Made by a program: the position numbers and the translations under genes. The notes under the pieces were generated by a model. It did not search any database. It saw only the letters and a list, made by a program, of their open reading frames with translations, and was not told the DNA's origin. From Metallyticus violacea (taxonomy: Eukaryota; Arthropoda; Insecta; Mantodea; Metallyticidae): a DNA stretch of 64,000 nucleotides. The number at the start of each line of letters is the position of its first letter. Positions within the stretch are counted from its first letter, which is position 1. The stretch lies in NCBI GenBank assembly GCA_030762175.1, contig CM060833.1:74268501-74332500 (forward strand), written 5' to 3'. Positions 1 to 10,525 of this stretch are shown here, in pieces.

Positions 1-469
1 GTAAGCATTTAGTGGAATTTAGCTGGTAACTATTCTCTGGAAGGCTGTCAGTAAGCGTAGTATATCTATAAAATGGTTTTATACTGTGCAATCAGTGAAG
101 CTTTCCCCTCCCTCCCCTCCCCCCCGGAATTTTTCCTATAAGCAAGCCCCCACTCATTTACTGCAGGGTAGCAAGCCTGGTTGCTTACTTGTTGATCTTG
201 CTGACTATTGCAATTGTAGCACAGCGATTCCGGGTGTGTATTGTGTTGTTCTTTTCTTAATTCGACAGTATAAATAAAGTGCATTATATCTGCTGTATTT
301 ACAACTGCCCAGCATGTCGTTATGTACGATTCTTATGTGTTAATGTAGTGGTGAAAGAATCATAGGACCATTGCTTTTAGCATACAGTTGATTCTGTTAA
401 TTATGTGAATATTATACCAACCCTACTTTTTTCCTTCAGAGAACTAATCGACGTGCATTTTTTTCAACA
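1..469. other. Unassigned AT-rich DNA with polypyrimidine stretch
   Basis: No recognisable gene. A C/T-rich block lies at about 108-127, and an AATAAA hexamer near 273 could be a poly(A) signal, but nothing upstream of it looks like a recognisable coding end. The two overlapping small open frames here (about 60-70 codons, opposite strands) show no family features. Confidence 0.4.
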
Positions 470-915
470 GGTTTCTACTACTGCGAATAATACCATGAGA
501 GCAATTCACAATGCGTTTCCACAAGACAGAGAGAGTTATTAGTAGGGATTTGTGGCCCCTTCTGTCTCCCGATTTAACAGTCTGCGAATTTTATCTCTGG
601 GTTAAAAATGCCGTGTAAAAGAAGAGCCCGCACTCAATACATGAACTCAAAGAAAATATTCGTCAGGAAAGTGTCTGGATTTCTCAAAATAACTACAGCG
701 CGTGATGAATAATTTCATAAGGAGATGCCAAAAATGTATGGAGAATGAAGGGGGGCAGTAACAGCATCTCATTTGATAATTTCGTAAATAATAATCTTCT
801 TAAATTAGTTTATGTATGTCATATTGTTTTACCCTCCCACTAATCACCGAGATCCGTCTGGCCGGCAACCGGCTGACGAGCGGGACGCTCGCCCATAGGC
901 AAAATACTCCGGGAG
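470..915 (+). pseudogene. Tc1/mariner-type transposase relic, C-terminal third
   Basis: Reading across frameshifts on the plus strand gives VISRDLWPLLSPDLT, then EFYLW, then HELKENIRQE and a tail ending near KCMENEG. This matches the end of a transposase family whose usual form is 'RSPDLxPCDFYLWGxLKxxVY...LDELKxNI'. SPDLT belongs to the region carrying the third catalytic residue. Stops and frame changes make it non-functional. A GC-rich end at about 840-915 (CGGCAACCGGCTGACGAGCG) resembles the end of the related relic at 12.15 kb, so this is probably the element's 3' terminal region. The N-terminal part was not found upstream. Confidence 0.75.
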
Positions 916-1016
916 AAAGCAAGTAATGGCTCTTATTCTATAAATAAGAATAAAATTTATACCTGTTTAGCGAGAATGTGTCTATAAACTAATATATATT
1001 TGAGGAATAATACAAA

Positions 1017-1059
<43 letters not shown>

Positions 1060-2909
1060 ATTATGATTACATAAAATAGAAACAGTGAGTATAATGTATA
1101 TGCTGCAATAATTTTTTCTGTCAAAAAATGAATATTTATAATTTGTAAAAAAATATAAATGATTTTGTACTCATTTACATACATTGTGTTAACATCCAAA
1201 AATCTGCAAAATTTAATATGTGGTTCTTTTTTGCTGATTTATTTCTCGGTTCTTCATTGGAAATGTATACAAATTTGATAATTCCTGCTTGAATAATAGG
1301 TAGGTGTTCTTCATCACTGAATTCTGTGATTTTTTACAGTTCAAAGAATTATTAATATAAAAAATGATTAAAATATTTATAAACTACAAAGAGACACATT
1401 TAAAACCGGAGCGACTTCCACTTTCATCTCTGGCATCTGAACCGCAAATTCACACAAAATTTAATCTTTTCAAAACTCGGGTATGGCACACAATCTACAT
1501 CTACTTAAGTACCATTTACATTCGTTTAATGTTCCTGATTACTATTTAAGTATATATTAAGTTCGTCCAGTATATGAGATTGGTGATATACTTTTAGCTT
1601 TCAGTTTCCCAGTGATAAAAACGTAGACTGTCAGATCTAGAGAAAGAGGAGACAATGCTCTTTATTTTTTATGGAAATGCGTGGTTAAGAAATGTACGTC
1701 TAAATTTTGCATGTGCTACCATACGATTCTTATACTTTATTTACGTCTTTAAAATGTATACATACTTATGCAATGCTCTTGCACAACACATTACTGCACT
1801 AATCCGAATGACATGTGATTCACAACTGTTCTGCTTATTGTGGAGACAGCTCGCAACTACGCCGTCAATGAAATAACTAGAATGCCGACGATGCTAGTGA
1901 GGGTGGAGAGGGTTACGCCTGCAACGACGACTGCGCAGGAACGATTTTAAATGTGCCCCATTGCGTTTTATTATAGAAAAGAATGTTTTGGTTGAATTTC
2001 ATAAACCTTTCTGCATATTTGGGGAAAAACAGCTAAGTTTTTTAACACCGGTATCACCACAACTACTAAGACTCATTTTTACACCTGTATTTATTTTTAT
2101 AGTTCTAAATTCTTCAATCAACTGCAAAAACTATCTAAGCTTTGCGATTTTAAAAAAGTACATACTGGTGTTTACGTCAGCGACGCAGATTTTTCACTCT
2201 TTCCACTAGAGCAGATAAAATCTCCCACGATGTCTCTCACCCAAATGATACAGAAAAAATCAATCAAATAAATACCCCTTTAATCCAAATAAAAGAATGC
2301 TGTGGAAATGATTAACTTGCAGCAGTAATCTACATAGAACGCCCTTTATCATTCATGGTCATAATCGCTAACGGAAACCGCTATAGTGAGATTAACCAAC
2401 AACCCAGAGTACTCCATTACTCGAATAGTCTCTTAGTTTCTTTCAGGAGTAATTTTCGAGGTCTACAGAGCTGATTGGAGTAGTTCATGGCTGTGACTAC
2501 TAAGTACAGACAAAGTTCGAGTATCGGCCATGACCCATTATAACATTTTTATTGTTCAAAATTATGTCATGTCACTATCCATAATGTAAGTGATAGAATT
2601 AAATGAAATTTGAAAAAAAAAAAAAATAGTATTCCATAACTCACCTTTATACCTGTTAGTACCAAACTATGCTAATTCTATCGTCTTTTTTCTGTGCAAA
2701 TATATCATTTACTCTTGAAATGAACTATTTACGTTTTATTGAACTATTTACTGTCCCTTTCTCTATAAGATACCGCGCGTTCCACTACGGTTGACAATTG
2801 CATAAAAATAGAGGGAAAACAGTTGAAAATAAAGATGTGTCAAACCATCATACGATTCATTTCCCGCATAAGTTAAAATAATTAATGGAGTTTAAAACTG
2901 TGTTTCATA
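916..2909. other. Unassigned AT-rich DNA
   Basis: Apart from the ATT microsatellite at 1021-1058 and short A-runs I see no gene, RNA or mobile-element signature. Small open frames here (up to 82 codons) have ordinary AT-rich composition and no motif. Confidence 0.4.
1021..1058. repeat. (ATT)n microsatellite
   Basis: About twelve uninterrupted ATT units. Confidence 0.95.
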
Positions 2910-3573
2910 TACCGAGGGGGGCCAAAATTTTTGAACACAGTAGATATCTATTTAATACATTTCAAAGTTGGACCGAAAAACAACGGTAAAGAATAGTATG
3001 ATGTTATATAAACAGATGTTATGATAGCGTTGCCACGTGACAGGTAAATCAACAATAAGCCAAGATTATCGTAGATCAACAATGAGCAAATAAAGCCAAG
3101 ATTATCGTATGATGTTCTGTAAATAGATGTGACTCACATAACGTTATGCTAGCGATGCTACAACAAAATGGAGACAAGATTATAGTTTGAACAGCGGAAA
3201 GCAATTTGAGGTGGTATTGAAAACCGAGAATGTTGTTGAAGTTCAAAGACAATGGAGACGTGTGTACAGAACAGAACCGTTCTCCGGATCTAACTCCGTT
3301 GGACTTCTACCTATGGGGGACTCTTAAGGATGTAGTATATCGTAGAAAACCAGCTACACTGGCAGCACTTTGGGAAGAAATTGAAACAACATATGCTGCA
3401 ATCGCTGAGGACCCTTTGCAAATGTTGCTCAATCCTTTTGAGCAATTGTTATAACTGTTAAAGTCTAAGATGATTAGTGCTTATCATTTTCTGTTTGTGT
3501 GAATTCAGTTTTGTTATGTTAACAGAGTTTTTTCTTTGCTTGAAGTGTGTATACATTTTTGGCACCCTCTGTA
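2910..3573 (+). mobile_element. Internally deleted Tc1/mariner-type element with both termini
   Basis: Imperfect terminal inverted repeats face each other: the left end runs from 2912 (GAGGG...GCCAAAAa...ACACA) and the right end, reverse-complemented from 3571, reads CAGAGGGTGCCAAAAATG. Each is flanked by TA (2910-2911 and 3572-3573), the duplication expected of this superfamily. Inside, about 3206-3275 encodes an N-terminal helix-turn-helix piece (TENVVEVQRQWRRVY, as in DUF4817-type transposases). It jumps directly, with a frame change, into the C-terminal piece RSPDLTPLDFYLWG and its following helices (to 3453). The whole catalytic middle is missing, so this is a roughly 660-bp non-autonomous derivative. 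Confidence 0.8.
3230..3454 (+). pseudogene. Transposase C-terminal fragment inside the 2.9-kb element
   Basis: A 74-codon open frame. From residue 18 on (SPDLTPLDFYLWGTLKDVVY, then a region rich in acidic and aliphatic residues) it is a typical Tc1/mariner-superfamily C-terminus. The first 17 residues are an out-of-frame reading of the N-terminal domain, so the ATG is not a real start. It lacks the first two catalytic aspartates. Confidence 0.8.
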
Positions 3574-3649
3574 TATAATAAGTAGTAGTAAACGATATTT
3601 ACTGTTAAAATAAAATCATTTAATCATTCTATATTACCACAATACAACT

Positions 3650-3860
3650 AGAATTGGCTAAATCAATATCGTCTGCATCCAGTCCCTCTGTTGGGGTTCA
3701 GGTTCCATACAATTCCAGATGAGGGTATACATAATCAACTTGCAGAAGACGATGCACTTCTGTAATGAAAACTTCATGCAAGATTCCCTTCAGCTCTCCC
3801 TGACAGTGACGTGTAAATAAGGCAAGGACATTATTGGTGATCTGCTATGTACGCCACGGT
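3650..3860 (-). pseudogene. Coding-like remnant, family not recognised
   Basis: On the minus strand from about 3855 down to 3650 a frame reads protein-like (FTRHCQGELKGILHEVF, then EVHRLLQVDYVYPHLELYGT), is broken by one TGA, and continues DADDIDLANSSCIVVI to a TAG. Composition is unlike the surrounding AT-rich noise. I cannot name the family; it could be the end of a transposon ORF or a decayed host sequence. Confidence 0.35.
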
Positions 3861-3999
3861 TCAAATAAGGAAATATTTCAATTTAATGAATAAACATTTA
3901 CACGTGCGCGACAGTACTTTAGTTAGGCTCGGTTTTGGAGCCTTAATGGACGCTTTCCTTCTGCTCATTTGTCAAGTACCTTTGGTATAATAAAAGGAG

Positions 4000-4440
4000 A
4001 ATAAAAAAATTAAAAATATATAAAGGAAAGAGGAACTAGAACAGTTTAAAGAGTATGAAAGAAAAGAAATTGCAGGATTTAACGTCGTAATGAAATGCAA
4101 AGACGGTAAATGGAAAATGGTGTGGATAAATTAAGAAAAAAATGTTGTAGAAACAAAATTAAGTAAATGAAGAAACAAGAAGAGGAAGAAGAAAAATTAA
4201 CGAAAGAAAATATACGAGAGATAGACCTGTAGAAGAAAGAAAAGATGAGATTAGCGGAAAAGGAAAAAAAAAAAAAAAAAAAAAAAAGAGAGAGAGAGAA
4301 TAAAGATAAAAATTAAAAATAATAGATCAAATAAAATCAATGGAATAAGACAAAAAGGGGGGAGAAGGACAGCAAAAAAGGAAAAGTTAAAAGAAAAGAA
4401 AGAAAGGGAATGAATACACGCATTAGAGTAACACAAAGTG
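4000..4440. repeat. Long purine-rich (plus strand) tract
   Basis: For over 400 bases the plus strand is overwhelmingly A and G, including an A-run (about 4264-4286) followed by (GA)n to about 4299 and a GGGGGGAGAAGG block. Open frames read from it are low-complexity artefacts. Confidence 0.8.
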
Positions 4441-4509
4441 AAGAAATGCCTTTAGGTGATTGAAGCCGTTATGAAACATCGGTGGGAACCAGGAAACCTA
4501 TTTTTGGGG

Positions 4510-4640
4510 GATTTTAAATTGAGCTGCCGCCTCTTCCTCTGTCCCAGGGGGCGCCACACCGGCGGCGGTGCCTTGTCTGAGTCATGAGTCAGTCTACCAG
4601 TCTGCATCTCGTGCAATTGGATTTGCATGAGTTGCGGGCG
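4510..4640. promoter_or_regulatory. GC-rich patch with tandem AP-1-like sites (possible)
   Basis: A small GC-rich island (GGGGGCGCCACACCGGCGGC) in AT-rich surroundings is followed at 4578-4591 by TGAGTCATGAGTCA, two abutting perfect TGAGTCA motifs. The following open frame (4584-4787) has no recognisable product. A regulatory role is only a guess. Confidence 0.2.
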
Positions 4641-5411
4641 TCACGATCTTCCTCCAAAATTATCACTTTACTTCCTTTTTTTGTTTACCTACAATATCCG
4701 AGGATCTTCTCGCGGTGTTACCAACCTTCATTTGAAAGTTCAAGCACACAAACTCTCACAACAAAGCAAACATTTGATTCCTCATAGACGATAATACTGT
4801 CAAGTATTGTTGTAAACAGTAAATAGCTCAACAATATTCTCAGCATCGAAATGTGAGTTCAAGTTACTTCATTCGAGAGGGGGTGGCTAATTAACAGGAA
4901 AGGATACAGGAAAGACCTTGAAAATGGTAACTAAAAGTCGCAATGTTTTATTTGCATCAGCCAAAATTATTAACCAAATTTATTTAATTTTCATTCGAAA
5001 GCTAAATATATGTTTTAGATAAAACCTAAATATAGTGTGGGCTATATCTAAGCATTAATGCAGACATACGTATAAACCAGGTCAGGTTCATAGGTATGAA
5101 CAACTTTTAACAAGGTAAAGTCAAACACCTTTATTGTAAAACGTATAGCATTTTCCTTCCCATTTTTCAAACTTAAGATTGATGAAAAAGCTAGGACTAG
5201 TATAATAAAAAATGTTATATTCTTTATTTTTGCGTTTGCGGTGTCAAACTTTGTCATACTTAGGGCAGACACTGATAAGACACTATTTTAATAAACTGAA
5301 ATGGTTTTACTTCATTTTATTGGTAGTAGTAGTAGTTTATTAGTAGTTTCTGGTCCTCTAATGGCAAATTCAGAATGGATTTTTATATAAACTTCTGCTT
5401 GATTAAGATGT

Positions 5412-5636
5412 CTAAAGCAGGTAAATATTAGAATGTGAACAGTAAAACAAAATGTTTAAATGAGCATGAATAGATTGACGTGCATTGATTGTACGCTTGA
5501 AAGAAAAGGAAAACTCTGCCCATAAGTTTGGAGGAAATTGTCCATTATGCATGATGTAATTTTCTAGGACACAAGTAAAAACTTCATGCACTCTTCTGTC
5601 ATTAATCTGGGTGGTCATTATTAGTCGGCAAAGCAA
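5412..5636 (-). pseudogene. MULE-type transposase C-terminal fragment
   Basis: A 74-codon minus-strand frame contains FPPNLWAEF, an RTINARQSIHAHLN segment and ending FYCSHSNIYLL. This spacing of FPxxLWA, TxNxxESFHxxxN and FYxxHPNIxxx is what I recall from the region after the catalytic core in MULE-like transposase proteins of arthropods. The usual ESFH reads QSIH here. No catalytic core is visible upstream, so this is a truncated relic. Confidence 0.55.
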
Positions 5637-5639
5637 TCC

Positions 5640-6232
5640 TGTATTTGGTTGTGATTTAAAAACGGTCTGAAGAAAGGTTTAAGAAAATTACCAACCACAA
5701 GAGTCCGTTTGTTTGTATATTGTACTGGGACCAACATTCTGAATCTTTCTCCACCAAAAATGCCTTAGGTGAAATCTATATCCCCGCAAGCTTGCATTTG
5801 GTAACATTTACAAATATCCACGTGAAGTTGACACATATTGCACTCGGAGAAAAGATCAAATTCACCTTTCACATTTCCGCTGAGTAGAAGAAAGCCCGCT
5901 CATACGTTTCTACACTCTTGCCTGGCAATAGGAAAAATACCAATGGTATACATCTTAAGTATTTTACTACTCCATGTGTTTAGGAAAGAAATTTCGGGAA
6001 ACTCCCGATGTAGATTACGTCACAGTCAAGCATTTTAAGTTTGTCTCTGTCGAAAAAGCGACAATAGTTTTGGCAATAAAGCGATATATTTACATTTGTT
6101 TTAATGCTGAAATTGTTTAAAACAGAACTCAACTCTTCCAAGGATTTTGGCATGTTTTATTTAATGGCAGCACGGGATGATGCAAATTCTAGTTATGCCT
6201 GTAATTGTTAAAGAATCAACATTTCCGTTTAA
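5640..6232. other. Unassigned DNA
   Basis: No recognisable feature; only short open frames without motifs. Confidence 0.4.
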
Positions 6233-7240
6233 TACGAGGGACATTCAAAAAGTTTTGTAAATATTACAAGGACGGAATTCGAAAATTTATCCTCACAATC
6301 CTTCAAAGTACTCTCCATCTCCTCCCCCTCGCACACAGTTGTAGACGGTGCAACCACTTGTCACGGTACTTGTACTGAGACGTTGTCAACAGAGCTGAAT
6401 TGATAGCTTAAGCAAGGTCTTGCACTAGTTTAAAAGGTTTTCCATCAATGGAAAATTTCGCTGGAGAAGCAACCAGAAATTGCACAGTGCAAGGTCAGGG
6501 CTACAGGTGGATGGTCAAGCAACTGGACTTTGGCGACTTCCATTTCCTCTGTTTGCAGCTGCTCTGTGAGGAGACGCATTGTCGTGCAAAGCAACAACCT
6601 GAAAATTTTGCCTTTGGAAACTGCCGCCTCAGCTCTTCAAATAAAGGACCGAAAGTATAAATCTATTCATTGTCATTTATTCTAGTATACATTAACCACT
6701 AATGGTCCTTCATAGTAGAAGAAAACAGTGAACATTCGCTTCCGAGAATGCAAATCTCATCGAAGAACAACTGGTCATGCGTCTTTCTCATTTACTCACA
6801 CGTAGCTCTGAGCTTTATTTGGGGCGGTATAGTATTAAAACTAACTTTCATCACCAGTGCATATACCTGTAAAACGTTTAGGGCTATTTGATGGAAACAT
6901 ACCCAGCAGTTGCCTAGTATATTTCTTTATCTCTTCTTCTATTCATTGGTTAGAGAATTGGAACACATTTAGCACAAATTTTTCGCAGCTTTAAATGTTC
7001 ATGAAGCCGTACTCAATGCTACCAACACTGTAATTCACTTTCATGCTTATCATTTCAAAAGCAATATGTCGATTTTCCTCCACCAAATTCCAGCTCTTTG
7101 AATTGTTTTCTCGTTCATAGCTTCTCGAGGCCGGGCAGTCTTTCAAAGTCTTTCTCTCACCGTTCTTCAAATGACCCAATCCTGCAATGGAATCAAATGA
7201 ACACATTTGATCTCCATGAACAGTTATAAAGAACCCGTTT
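6233..7240 (-). pseudogene. mariner transposon relic
   Basis: The low-coordinate end begins TACGAGGGACATTCAAAAAG, a typical mariner terminus. Reading the minus strand from 7206, the N-terminal half gives GHLKNGERKTLKDCPASR, a helix-rich stretch, then KLRKICAKCVPIL (family form 'LRKVCAKWVPRLL'). Lower down, segments at about 6450-6620 correspond on the minus strand to the second catalytic region and C-terminus, in several frames. The length (about 1 kb) is near that of a whole mariner coding region, but frameshifts and stops are frequent. The opposite terminus near 7240 is not clear. Confidence 0.7.
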
Positions 7241-8094
7241 TTTTTATTTATTTATTTTACCCTGCTCTTTGACCTAGCTTATAGGTTTGAAAATATATAA
7301 TCTAAAGTTTTCTTTTGAAATATTCATCATGTTTCAACAGTTATTGATACAAGACTGAACTTGACAGACATTTTAAATTTGCATTATGCATATTTTGATA
7401 GCCTAATGCTGCCAGCTACGTTACTTATATTTTCTTTAGGCATTATTTTCCAACAATGGATATGCTGGTTGCTATGCCCCTCGTAATTCCGCATTAGGAA
7501 TTTTATTTCAAAAGGGTTTTCAACAGCTTTTTGTTTTAAAAGAATGAATATGTTTTATGCTTTACATTTTGTAAGGGTTTAGCTTTAAGAAATATTAACT
7601 ATACATTTGTGATTGATTGGTTAAAGGTTTATAAATTTGGAATTTGTTATTAATAGGAGCGTGTTAAAATTTATTTTTGAGTTCAATTAAAATTTTGTCT
7701 TGTTTTAGTTTAATGTAGCCACTTAGTCTTTGCCAGTTTATTAGATGGTCTTTGTACTTTTCATATTTTATGAAGCATTCGCTCTATTACAGCTATCACT
7801 GTTCATTAACTTTTACATACACTTTACAATCTCTTTTGCAGTACGCCCTCCTTTATTTATTATTACATAGTGTCTTTTGAAAGTAAAATTTAAAATCATC
7901 AATGACAAATAGATTTTTATGTTTTTCACTCATCGTGGTAGACACAGTTGATTCCATTATTCAGCTGTACCTCAGTTGAATGCAACACATTTCTGTAGCT
8001 AAATTAATTGAATAAATAGGTTATTTAACTTACCGTGTTCTAAGAGATGTGTTTAATAGCACGGTTCAGACGCACAAACACTAAAGGCTCGCTG
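7240..8094. other. Unassigned AT-rich DNA
   Basis: T-rich and A-rich sequence without an open frame or repeat that I recognise. Confidence 0.4.
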
Positions 8095-8290
8095 TATGCA
8101 ATTCGACTGGGCTCGTCGCCTTCGTTCGATTCTAATTTACTTTACCTCAATAAAAACACAATGTATTTTGTTTCATCGTTCATTTTCCCATAATTCATTG
8201 TGTTTAGAAATTAATAAATTAGGAATAGCACTGTAAAGCCTCGCGGACCATCTGGGAGGGTCTCGCGTACCACAAGTTGAGATGCAATGA
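8095..8290 (+). mobile_element. hAT element 3'-end fragment
   Basis: The segment around 8140-8200 (TAATTTACTTTACCTCAATA and the following CATAATTCATTGTG) recurs at 18.15 kb in the same orientation and at 15.55 kb inverted. It is followed by CCTCGCGGACCATCTGGGAG, the 'gtccgcggacc' type of sequence just inside the ends of ZBED/SCAND3-like hAT elements. No transposase coding is left here. Confidence 0.55.
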
Positions 8291-9485
8291 CCTAGACTTA
8301 ATAATAGGAACATTATGGGAATAGATAAAGGTAGGTATGATCGTAAAACATTTACTAATAATAGGATTTAAACTATAACTTCTGTAAAATAAAAAGGGGG
8401 CTTAAATAATACATACAAAAAATGTATGAGTTCAAAGAGGACTTGACACTAAGTATTTTGAAAGAGGGAACGTTACAACAATATGTAGCTACAGGCATCG
8501 ATATGAATCAATGTCCTAGCTATGTTGTGATGTGACGTGCAAAAAGCCATTCAAATGCAAACATAGCGGAGGTACAGTCATAAGCAGGCTGCACAAGTCA
8601 CACGCAGTCACTGGGTGTATAGATATCTTCGTGGCAGTGACATGGCATTTTAAAAACAATAGTAAACGTTATAAACGATTGTTGTACTTAAACTTCAATT
8701 GCAAGCGATTTGCTGGAGTAATGCTCTATATGTGAGAGAATAAATATTTGTTTTCAGTCCTTTTGATAATCTAATTCGTAACTGTTGTGGACATGATGCC
8801 CTTGTTGCGTGGTACTTGCGAGAGGAGTTAAGGCAGGATGTACGCTCTAGACGTCCGGTGATAGCACCGTTTGCCCAACCTGAGCTCTTCCTAGCCGACG
8901 TGGCTCACAAGGCATGGGCCGGGTTCGTCATACCGGACGAAAAGCTGTTAGTGGTTTGACCAAAGCCGGCAACTTGACGTTACAAGCTGGATCAAATGCT
9001 GTTGCTGCGTTGCTGAAATGAATGCCCTTGCTGCTGTTGGAGAATTATGTCCATGTGAGGGAATAAGGTATCTCTTTCCTAGCGGCTGCCCAGTCCCAAG
9101 CGACAGCGGAGACAGTCTAACTCCTCAATCGAAAGAGAACCGGGAGCTTTCTTTTGAGAAGTAAATAAGACTCTTGCTGCTAGCTGCTCTATTTCAATTC
9201 GCAAGTAATGCGTTGGAAAAATGTGCTCTTATTCCAATTCGCAACTAATTCATATACACACACACTAACCTAAGGCTAACCTCGGGCAAATTCTAGAAAC
9301 CGGTGGACGCAGTGGTTTAAATAATTGTAATTGAGGCAAACTGCTATAATTCCAAATCGCAACTAATTCACGAATAAATAATTTGTAACTGTGGCAAATC
9401 TTCTTTAACTACTGCAAAAAAAAAATTATAAATAAATAAAATACAATAAAAAAATAAAAATAAAAAATAAATAAAAATGCACTAG
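8290..9485. other. Unassigned; GC-richer block and spaced repeats
   Basis: About 8780-9160 is more GC-rich than its neighbours but holds no identifiable gene. Between 9191 and 9371 a 20-23 bp phrase recurs three times (core CAATTCGCAACTAATTC at 9231, variants at 9191 and 9349). A second phrase (TTGTAAYTGDGGCAAAYY) recurs at about 9326 and 9388. An A-rich run closes the region at 9412-9478. Confidence 0.45.
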
Positions 9486-9824
9486 ATGGTAGTACTTGAA
9501 ACCCGCTATGAAACTTCACAGGTGGAGCACAGTACTTCAACCGTCTACGCTACTGCACCGTTGATTTCGAAGCACTATTATTTAGCTAATAGCTGTGTCA
9601 CACCACCTTCGGCTCTTTCCGCCGGCACTCGGGCACTCAGGAGATTCCTTATTCCCTCAGGGCAAGATATTCCTCCAGCAACAGAAAAGACATTCTTTTC
9701 AGCAGCGCAGCATCAGCATTTGATCCAGCTTGTAACGTCAAATATACCGGCAAGGCTCCGCTTGAGCAGTATGGATACCCTGTCCGGGATCGTCAAGCTA
9801 GTATGGCCAGGCCATGACGGGTAA
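9486..9824 (+). other. 112-codon open frame, unrecognised
   Basis: It starts at an ATG and ends in GHDG-stop, with no signal peptide, membrane segment or family motif that I recognise. The sequence is locally GC-richer, which by itself lengthens open frames. It may be a decayed exon or chance. Confidence 0.15.
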
Positions 9825-10267
9825 CAGTATTAGAGGAAGAAAAGCAGGGAGTGGCGGGGTAGTAGCCAAACATTAGAAGCATGTGTGGTGTTTGAATAGC
9901 CCACTGATAGCACGAGCTAATGAGGCTAACTAATTTCTCCCAAAAGCAGCACGCCAGAACATCACCAGTCGCCCTGCGGACCGGTGTTGAAGGCCACAGT
10001 ACCTAGCCGTACCTTCGACTTTACGTATGTAATCTTTAGGTCTTGTTGAGCTTAATACTACCTTTTCTGTGTCGGTCCTTTTCTCTATCCTAAACAGTCC
10101 AGGATTCTGATGATGAAGGTCACTCGTTCATTTACTGACCATCGCCAATGTTGCTGGATGCGCTCTTGGACAAGATCGTTTAGGGACAGCCTCGGTTGAC
10201 TTTTACACCTGCGACTGCCGGGACCTGGTCATTAGTACATGACATCTGTGGTGCTATCTAGTTTACT

Positions 10268-10525
10268 GATTCTTAACATATTTACATACTAGCGCCGCTA
10301 TGGCATATGTTGAACTACAAATATTATTAAGTGTATTTACATGTTAGCGCCGTATGTTCAACTACAAGTATTATTAAGTGTATTAATATACTAGCGCCGC
10401 TGTGGCGTATGTTCAACTACAAGTATTATTAATTGTATTAATATACTAGCGCCGCTGTGGCATATATTTAACTACAAGTATTATTAAGTGTATTTACATA
10501 CGTTAGCGCCGCTGTGGCGCGCCTT
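10268..10525. repeat. Minisatellite, five units of about 55 bp
   Basis: The phrase TAGCGCCGCTRTGGCRTATG followed by TTCAACTACAAGTATTATTA recurs with unit landmarks (AGCGCCG) at 10291, 10346, 10393, 10448 and 10505, spacings 55, 47, 55 and 57. The second unit lacks the 'CTGTGGC' part, which explains its shorter length. Confidence 0.9.

Noticed and set aside
10268..10525. Regularly spaced repeats that could suggest a CRISPR array
   Set aside because: The whole unit, including the spacer part, is repeated, and the DNA is eukaryotic. It is a minisatellite.
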